From contig JAEWMT010000078.1 of NCBI GenBank assembly GCA_023393095.1, forward strand, positions 1 through 21,691: DNA of 21,691 bases. Direction: 5' to 3'. The position numbers and the translations under genes are program-made. Shown here in pieces: positions 15,801 through 21,691 of this stretch; the stretch's first letter is position 1, and the number at the start of each line of letters is the position of its first letter. The notes under the pieces are model-generated. The model searched no databases. It worked only from the letters and a program-made list of their open reading frames with translations, and was not told the DNA's origin. Source of the DNA: Bacillota bacterium (GTDB lineage: Bacteria; Bacillota; Clostridia; Lachnospirales; Lachnospiraceae).

Positions 15801-16895
15801 TTATATACCTAGTGCTTCTTCGAGAAAATTCAAAGATGTATCCCTTAATCGGTCAATTTTCTGTTGAATCTCCTCCGGTTTATCAATTTGAAACATGTTA
15901 AGATCCGAAAAGTCTTTTAGCTCATTTAAAATATGGTTCTGTAAGCCCAAAGCCTGTAGTAGTTCCTCTGTGCGGCTACCGGTATCCGAGTGGAGCATGG
16001 AGATAAATGGTTTGCCATATAGGATCGAGAAAACCGTACCATGAAACGAATTGGTGATTACATAGCTTGCAGATTCGATCAAACCTAAGAATTCCCCCGC
16101 GTCCGCAGTATAAAATGGGGGTAATTCATTTAAGAATTTAGAACCGGGCTTACGTTGAATAATGGGCATTCCAAGGGATACGGAGACCTTGTTGGCAAAT
16201 TCGATCAGCTGCTCATTTTTTTCAATCATATATACTAGGATATATTTTTCTCTGATAGAAGCCGGTTTCTTTATATCATCATAATCTTCTTTACTTAGAA
16301 GCATAGTTGGATCAAGAACGACTTCAGGTGTCAGTGGAACAAGTTCACTTACGGCATTAGCTAAACTTCGTTCCCGGACAGAAACAGCATGAAAGGTTTG
16401 AAGGCATTGCTTATATTGATCAATATACTTCTGATTGAAATAATCCCTGCCCACACTTGCCGCATATGCGATTCTCTTCCTGTCTTTTTCCGTAAACTGC
16501 AGAAAGTAAGCTGGATCGAATCCGCCGGTATGAATTTCATTCCATACCTGATCACTTCCTACAATATAGGCGTCTAGATTAAGCTTGGCGTTCCTTAACT
16601 CCTCATAGTTGGTAAAGTTACCTAGTAAGTTCAGATTATGATTGTTAAAGCTGATAAACTTATCATATCGTATCAGGCTGTCTTTATTTCTAAGGTATTG
16701 GCGAACTCTCCCGATTTTTCTTAATAATCCTGTTTTACAATTTAAAGGGTCATAAAGCTTATCTATAATTTCAGGATGATAATTTATGACACAAGCATCT
16801 ATGCCAAAATCTTTTATAACCTTCTGTAAAGCCCAGGTCTGTAGTATCGCGCCATAGTTATTTGCCCTGTGAAAGGTGATAACTCCTGCTTTCAA
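15801..16895 (-). CDS. Polysaccharide pyruvyl transferase family protein
   Basis: Protein of 364 residues of the CsaB/WcaK-like family, which moves pyruvate from phosphoenolpyruvate to sugars of cell-wall or exopolysaccharides as a ketal. Visible are the N-terminal G-V-I-T-F-H-R-A-N-N-Y-G-A (4-16), G-S-D-Q-V-W-N (113-119), S-V-R-E (172-175), V-L-D-P-T (193-197) and T-N-S-F-H-G-T (281-287), the signature near the active site. The start codon is TTG at 16893-16895, within the 3' end of the preceding gene (38-nt overlap), and is supported by AGGAGG 9 nt upstream. It is the last gene of the minus-strand surface-polymer operon. Confidence 0.9.
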   Translation of the reverse strand: MKAGVITFHRANNYGAILQTWALQKVIKDFGIDACVINYHPEIIDKLYDPLNCKTGLLRKIGRVRQYLRNKDSLIRYDKFISFNNHNLNLLGNFTNYEELRNAKLNLDAYIVGSDQVWNEIHTGGFDPAYFLQFTEKDRKRIAYAASVGRDYFNQKYIDQYKQCLQTFHAVSVRERSLANAVSELVPLTPEVVLDPTMLLSKEDYDDIKKPASIREKYILVYMIEKNEQLIEFANKVSVSLGMPIIQRKPGSKFLNELPPFYTADAGEFLGLIESASYVITNSFHGTVFSILYGKPFISMLHSDTGSRTEELLQALGLQNHILNELKDFSDLNMFQIDKPEEIQQKIDRLRDTSLNFLEEALGI

Positions 16896-19647
16896 GAATA
16901 TCCGCCTCCTCTAATATTTTTCTGACAGGATAATTTGATTCCAGTGCTTTTCTGCCAAGCCTTCGGCACATAAGACGAATGATATGGTCTTGGCAGGAAC
17001 GATTTATTACTAAATCAAAACGTACCTCTCCAAAAAATTTACGTATTTCACGGTTAACAATTTTATTTAGTCTTTTTTGTTTATATGAATTTTCTAATGC
17101 AAAATAACGCAGCAATCGTAAATAAATATAATCGGATTTCGTAAAGTTTAAATCTGAGGATAATGGAATATATCCTATCTTTGGATTAAGACGGGACAAT
17201 ACCTCAGTGGCATCCTTAGCCCGATCCGCCCTCATGCAGAGAAAGACATTATATTTATCTGTATTAATTAAGTTTATATCATCAATAAAACTACAGCAGG
17301 AACTGCTATAATCCAAACCTGGAATAAAAATTAATACTTTCTTTCTTCCATCCCGTAATTTGCTATATTTCTTGGATTTGTCCTTCAATAACATATGACA
17401 TACCTGTTTTGAGGTGTAGATAGAATCCTTGGAACAGAAGCGTTCATAAAAATCTGAATATGATTTTTGATTACTATTTATTTCTCTTATTAATTCAGAT
17501 ATCGTACTCACAACAGGAAGCTCCATCGTATTAAGATCTAGGTATAGACCCCTTTGGTCCAGATATTCTTCTTTATCATATGCAAAAAGGATCAATTTCC
17601 TTTTGGTAACAGCGAAATCGAACATTACACTGGAATAATCGGTAACAAGCATATCACAAGCGGACAAGAAATCATAAGTATCATAATCTGTTGGAAAGGC
17701 CTTAATGTGGCGAAAGCCCTCATAGGAGATCTCATTAGTTACATAAGTATGAAGCTTTATATAGAAAATCTGATGATCTGACAATTTCTTATCAAGTTCG
17801 CCAAAATACCGCATTAAGGTATGGATCTGCTTTCCGTTTTCTTTTTTCGTTAGAAGACCCCTCCAGGTAGGCAGATAAGCAATTACTTGTTTGTCTTGAA
17901 TTCCCATGTCTTTTCTAATCTCTTCATATCGTTCGGGGCGAAGCATTGTAGAATTTCTCGGATAGCCTGTCGATAAGGCCTTTCCCTTATAGATATCTCG
18001 AATCATATAATCACGAAGAAAGATATCCCTTGAGAAATCATTCTGATAGATTAGATAATCAGAAATTAAAAAATTACGCTGTATATTACCAAGTGCATAT
18101 TCTCTGGAGGGTACGATTCTACCCATAGCTTTTAGAGGGGTACCATGCCAGGTATTAAGGAGAACTTGGTTCCTCCGTTTGATAAAATAGGTAGGAAAGC
18201 TGGTATCCGTAATCAGATATTTTGAGGTTGCAAGCGCTTTCAAATATGCATTCGTATTAAATTCAATAAAATTAACATTTACAATGCGATACCTTCTCAA
18301 TAATTTCCGGTATCTTGGAATAAGCTTTGCGTCCATACTAAGAAGAATATGATGGTTTTGATACTCCCTCTTTGATAGCTCTTGAAGCAGAGCGAATATA
18401 TTACTACCTAGATCCTCTCCATGCTTTGACTCCAACAATATGTTTTCCGAAATGACCGGTAGAGTATCATAAAGCTTTGTATAGTATGTGGCATTGTCTT
18501 TAAGAATTAAGGAAACAAAGGGCAGCGTTTTTTTTAATAGCTCCTTTCGATTGGTAGCCTGCCTTAAAGTATAGATCCTACTTTTCCATACTCTGACAAG
18601 ATCGCGGCATTTCTTCATAAGCTGGATCACAGCTTCCGGTATAAATTCACGAAGGACTGTAATTTGGAGCATTCTTTTCTTATGGGTATATAGCTTTAAC
18701 TTTTTTCTCATTTCCGGTGTAGTGGAATATCTTAAATAGCGATTTTTATTCCATTGATCTAAGTTGTTATTAAGAAAGTTATGAGTTTCGTTTAATATCT
18801 TTTTCTTGACGGTAAGCTTTCCTTTATTCTCTGGTTTAAAAAATGATCCGTACCGATTCAAAAAATGCCTGGAGCAGATAAATTCTAATTCTTCATAATA
18901 AAAATCCCAGAATCCATTTTTCTTCATATAATCAAACAGATACTGAAATGCAGTTATAATATCCAGTGTCTGTTCCGAGAAGCTGTTTAAAAATCCACCT
19001 TCAGTCGTTCTGCGGTAATTATATAGAGGCTCTTCAACTACACCGATGCTTTCTGACTTGCATACGGTCTCATAGACAAACACCAAATCTTCAAATCGAA
19101 TTCCTAGTGGAAAGAAAATTCCCTCTAGCAGACTCCTCTTGAATAATTTGTCCCAGGGAAACGGGGAAATATGAGCAAGTTCATATTTATGCTCGGATAA
19201 AGAAAAATTACGATTAATAAGCTGGGTTTCAACAACTTCCTGTATTAATTCACCGCTATCTTTATTTTCAAATATATTATATCTTCCGCAGATAACTATA
19301 TCATTGCCATCTAGCTTCGCCTTATTATATAATTTTTCGCACATATCGGGTTCAATAAAATCATCACTGTCAACAAACTGAATATATTCACCGATGGCCT
19401 TTTTTAAGCCATAATTTCTTGCATGACTGACGCCCTGATTTTTAATACTAAAGATTCGAAGCTGATATGGATGCTGCTTTTGATATTGTTTCAGGATATC
19501 CAAACTATGATCGGTACTGCCGTCATTTACAGCAATAATTTCTATTTCGGATAATGTTTGTGCAAATAATGATTCCATACACTGTACCAGATATCGCTCA
19601 ACGTTATAGACCGGCAGGATAATACTGACTTTATTCTTTTTATTCAT
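16858..19647 (-). CDS. GT2 glycosyltransferase / CDP-glycerol glycerophosphotransferase fusion
   Basis: Multi-module enzyme of 929 residues for surface glycopolymers. Residues 6-235 form a GT2 domain (V-S-I-I-L-P-V-Y-N at 7-15, N-D-G-S at 41-44, D-S-D-D at 93-96). Residues about 380-755 form a TagB/TagF-like CDP-glycerol glycerophosphotransferase domain (N-T-W-H-G-T-P-L-K at 498-506, T-G-Y-P-R-N at 560-565, Y-L-P-T-W-R at 591-596, T-D-Y-S-S-V-M-F-D at 669-677). After 768, V-L-I-F-I-P-G-L begins a third part that looks like the first half of a GT-B fold and stops early. AAAGGAGG lies upstream of the ATG. It probably adds a sugar and polyol-phosphate units to a lipid-linked teichoic-acid-like chain at the inner membrane face. 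Confidence 0.88.
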   Translation of the reverse strand: MNKKNKVSIILPVYNVERYLVQCMESLFAQTLSEIEIIAVNDGSTDHSLDILKQYQKQHPYQLRIFSIKNQGVSHARNYGLKKAIGEYIQFVDSDDFIEPDMCEKLYNKAKLDGNDIVICGRYNIFENKDSGELIQEVVETQLINRNFSLSEHKYELAHISPFPWDKLFKRSLLEGIFFPLGIRFEDLVFVYETVCKSESIGVVEEPLYNYRRTTEGGFLNSFSEQTLDIITAFQYLFDYMKKNGFWDFYYEELEFICSRHFLNRYGSFFKPENKGKLTVKKKILNETHNFLNNNLDQWNKNRYLRYSTTPEMRKKLKLYTHKKRMLQITVLREFIPEAVIQLMKKCRDLVRVWKSRIYTLRQATNRKELLKKTLPFVSLILKDNATYYTKLYDTLPVISENILLESKHGEDLGSNIFALLQELSKREYQNHHILLSMDAKLIPRYRKLLRRYRIVNVNFIEFNTNAYLKALATSKYLITDTSFPTYFIKRRNQVLLNTWHGTPLKAMGRIVPSREYALGNIQRNFLISDYLIYQNDFSRDIFLRDYMIRDIYKGKALSTGYPRNSTMLRPERYEEIRKDMGIQDKQVIAYLPTWRGLLTKKENGKQIHTLMRYFGELDKKLSDHQIFYIKLHTYVTNEISYEGFRHIKAFPTDYDTYDFLSACDMLVTDYSSVMFDFAVTKRKLILFAYDKEEYLDQRGLYLDLNTMELPVVSTISELIREINSNQKSYSDFYERFCSKDSIYTSKQVCHMLLKDKSKKYSKLRDGRKKVLIFIPGLDYSSSCCSFIDDINLINTDKYNVFLCMRADRAKDATEVLSRLNPKIGYIPLSSDLNFTKSDYIYLRLLRYFALENSYKQKRLNKIVNREIRKFFGEVRFDLVINRSCQDHIIRLMCRRLGRKALESNYPVRKILEEADILESRSYHLSQGK
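16905..16910 (-). promoter_or_regulatory. Ribosome-binding site for the TTG start of the pyruvyl transferase gene
   Basis: AGGAGG on the minus strand, 9 nt before TTG at 16895 and inside the coding region of the upstream glycosyltransferase gene. It is what makes the non-ATG start credible. Confidence 0.75.
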
Positions 19648-19683
19648 GCAAAACCTCCTTTCACGGCCGGAGTTCGGGTTATG

Positions 19684-21691
19684 TTAATTTCTGTCAGTTA
19701 GCCCAAAAACCCTATCAGCAACATTTTTGGATGCACTTCCATCCTCCCAGGAACAGAATTTATCATAAAAATTAACATATTTATCTTTATATTTTTTCTC
19801 GATTTGATTGATGTTCTGAAGTGCATTTAATACCTCCTCAGAAGTCGACAGAATCGGTCCTGGCAGCTCTTTCTCGGTATCAATATAAAAGCCCCTTAGA
19901 ATATCACGATACTTTTCCAGGTCATACATAAAGAAAAGCATTGGTCTTCTGAGGTTCGCATAATCAAAAAATACGGAGGAGTAATCGGTAATCAGGATGT
20001 CGGAAATTAGGTATAATTCAGCAATGTCATCATACTTACTTAAGTTAAATGCAAAATCCTCGACGCCGGTTACATCAAGACTATCCGCAATAAAGTAATG
20101 GGTACGAAGTAAGATAACATATTCTTTACCGAGCTTTTCCTTAAGCAGTGTAAGATCCAATTGAAGTGTAAATTTATATCTGCCCTTAGTATAATACTCA
20201 TCATCTCTCCAGGTAGGAGCGTACAGTATGGTTTTCTTATCCTTAGGAATTCCAAGCTTTTCTTTAATTCTATCCGCTGTTTGCTTCTTGTTTTTGCTAT
20301 GGAGGATATCATTTCTTGGGTAGCCAGTTTCAAGCATTTCCTTATCATACAGGAAGCATCTTCGGAAAATATCGCTAGAATACTGATTTGGAGCGATCAG
20401 ATAATCCCAGGATCTGGACTGGTTATAAACTTGTTTTTTATATCTGGTAGTTGCGGAGCTGATATCCTCCAGATCAAATACTAATCGCTTCAGAGGCGTT
20501 CCATGCCAGGTCTGCAAAAATATATTACCCTCACGCTTTCTAACCCACTCTGGTTGTCTTCCATTGAAGATATAATATTTACTGCGTGCCAGATAGTAAT
20601 AATACCTAAGGCTAAAACGCTTAACCTTACTGTGTCTATAGGGAATATCCGTGTTTTTCTTATTAATAACCCAGATAAATTTATATTGTCCAGGGTAACT
20701 GCCGGCGAGATATTCATAGATGTATTTTGGGCTGTCTGAATAGCTCTTTCCGAAAAAGCTCTCACAAAAAACCCAATTGTCTTTCACACTTTTTTCAACG
20801 AAAAAGTGATTATAAAGAAACATATACAAAGCTCTTCTACTTCTGGAAATCTTTTTTAGCTTTTTCCAACCTAGGTGTATCTGTACGGTAGTGACAGATT
20901 TATTAAAGTTTCCGGCCTTCAATGCTTTAAACAGTTTTCGCTTGTAACCACGATACTTCTTAAGGGTTTCCTGATCCATTTTTTGCACAATGGACTGCAT
21001 TACCTGAAACTGTTGATAAACCTCCTGCTTATTAGCACTTCGCATTAATTTCGGAGAAAAGAAGGACACATAATAGCGAAGTAACTTCTTATCCAATATA
21101 TTTCTTAATTCAAATTCTATTTCAGGCAGACTGACGGTATACTGATATGCACGAATATACTCATCAAAGCTTCTACTTTCGCTCATCTGATTGAGCGATG
21201 GATAATTAATGGAATCATTATGCTTTCTCTTGATATAGATCGCTTCCGGAACATTTTGTAAGGTGTCTGCATAATGAAGTACCTGGAATAAGAACGGATA
21301 ATCTGATAAAAACAGGATATCTTCATTAAATTTAATTTGATTTCTTATAATAAGAGAGCGTTTTATTAAAATATTCAATATAGATATATTTCTCACGCCT
21401 TTTTTACTGGATAGTAATCGATGATAGGTCTTTGTACGCTGATTCTGGAAGGACTCGGCGGTATCCGCCTCGCGCTCGTTATCCAATTCAGATTGAGACA
21501 AATTATTCTCCCCGTCATCATCTTCATCTGGTTCCTCTTCGGCTTTTTTTCTGCACTCCAGATTAGCCAGAAAAGTACTACGCTTAAACCAGGTATTGAT
21601 AATCTTACCATAGATGATGTCACAAGGTTCTGAAGCCACGGAAGCCGCCATTAATACAAGGGTGTCATCATCTAAGTAATCATCGCTGTCC
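19684..21691 (-). CDS. GT2 / CDP-glycerol glycerophosphotransferase fusion (5' partial)
   Basis: The reading frame is open to the window edge. Thirteen codons before ATG 21651 read D-S-D-D-Y-L-D-D-D-T-L-V-L, the DxD region of a GT2 domain, so the true start lies outside and the ATG is internal. Counting from that Met: the rest of GT2 (1 to about 180), then a CDP-glycerol glycerophosphotransferase domain (about 290-640) with L-Q-T-W-H-G-T-P-L-K (379-388), T-G-Y-P-R-N-D (442-448), Y-A-P-T-W-R (477-482) and T-D-Y-S-S-V-F-F-D (555-563). Residues about 34-75 are an acidic, low-complexity insertion in the GT2 domain. It lacks the extra C-terminal module of the downstream paralogue. It lies 36 nt before that gene and so is in the same operon. 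Confidence 0.88.
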   Translation of the reverse strand, partial: DSDDYLDDDTLVLMAASVASEPCDIIYGKIINTWFKRSTFLANLECRKKAEEEPDEDDDGENNLSQSELDNEREADTAESFQNQRTKTYHRLLSSKKGVRNISILNILIKRSLIIRNQIKFNEDILFLSDYPFLFQVLHYADTLQNVPEAIYIKRKHNDSINYPSLNQMSESRSFDEYIRAYQYTVSLPEIEFELRNILDKKLLRYYVSFFSPKLMRSANKQEVYQQFQVMQSIVQKMDQETLKKYRGYKRKLFKALKAGNFNKSVTTVQIHLGWKKLKKISRSRRALYMFLYNHFFVEKSVKDNWVFCESFFGKSYSDSPKYIYEYLAGSYPGQYKFIWVINKKNTDIPYRHSKVKRFSLRYYYYLARSKYYIFNGRQPEWVRKREGNIFLQTWHGTPLKRLVFDLEDISSATTRYKKQVYNQSRSWDYLIAPNQYSSDIFRRCFLYDKEMLETGYPRNDILHSKNKKQTADRIKEKLGIPKDKKTILYAPTWRDDEYYTKGRYKFTLQLDLTLLKEKLGKEYVILLRTHYFIADSLDVTGVEDFAFNLSKYDDIAELYLISDILITDYSSVFFDYANLRRPMLFFMYDLEKYRDILRGFYIDTEKELPGPILSTSEEVLNALQNINQIEKKYKDKYVNFYDKFCSWEDGSASKNVADRVFGLTDRN

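Noticed and set aside
21649..21651. ATG at 21651 as the true start of the last gene
   Set aside because: The frame continues upstream to the window edge and encodes the D-S-D-D motif expected just before this point in a GT2 domain.

Overview
The window looks like chromosomal DNA of an anaerobic Bacillota bacterium, most likely a plant-glycan-using clostridium (Lachnospiraceae-like; an inference). The DNA is AT-rich, Shine-Dalgarno sites are strong (AAGGAGG type), genes are packed in directional operons with ATGA overlaps, and the sugar importers and glycosidases are typical of gut or soil Clostridia. No rRNA, tRNA, CRISPR array, phage genes or transposase gene is visible.

Region 1 (1-12752, + strand) is a carbohydrate-utilisation operon centred on alpha-L-rhamnosides. 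In order: two ABC sugar-importer permeases (the first cut by the window edge), an MFS transporter, two tandem GH78 alpha-L-rhamnosidases, a large GH106-like glycosidase, an RpiB/LacAB-like sugar-phosphate isomerase and an SGNH esterase. None of the hydrolases has a signal peptide, so the design is import of oligosaccharides followed by cytoplasmic trimming. Rhamnogalacturonan-type pectin or rhamnosylated plant glycosides are plausible substrates. Between the GH106-like gene and the isomerase gene (11247-11400) sits a transposase-less palindromic element flanked by perfect 11-bp direct repeats: a MITE-like insertion at the stop codon of the upstream gene.

Region 2 (12753-13888) holds a compact GH29 alpha-L-fucosidase gene whose codon use clearly differs from its neighbours. 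A textbook intrinsic terminator follows. It is probably a later addition to the operon's end.

Region 3 (13889-15536, + strand) has its own promoter, a possible leader peptide with a hairpin that masks the Shine-Dalgarno site, a GNAT acetyltransferase and an endonuclease IV-like TIM-barrel protein.

Region 4 (15537-21691, - strand) converges on region 3 across a long hairpin. It encodes cell-surface glycopolymer synthesis: a GT2/CDP-glycerol glycerophosphotransferase fusion running off the window edge, a second and larger fusion with a truncated third module, and a polysaccharide pyruvyl transferase that starts at TTG inside the preceding gene. This suggests a teichoic-acid-like or pyruvylated phosphopolymer.

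The most novel items are the palindromic mobile element with a GGA-rich apical loop, the leader-peptide/hairpin arrangement before the acetyltransferase, and the isomerase lacking both usual active-site histidines.
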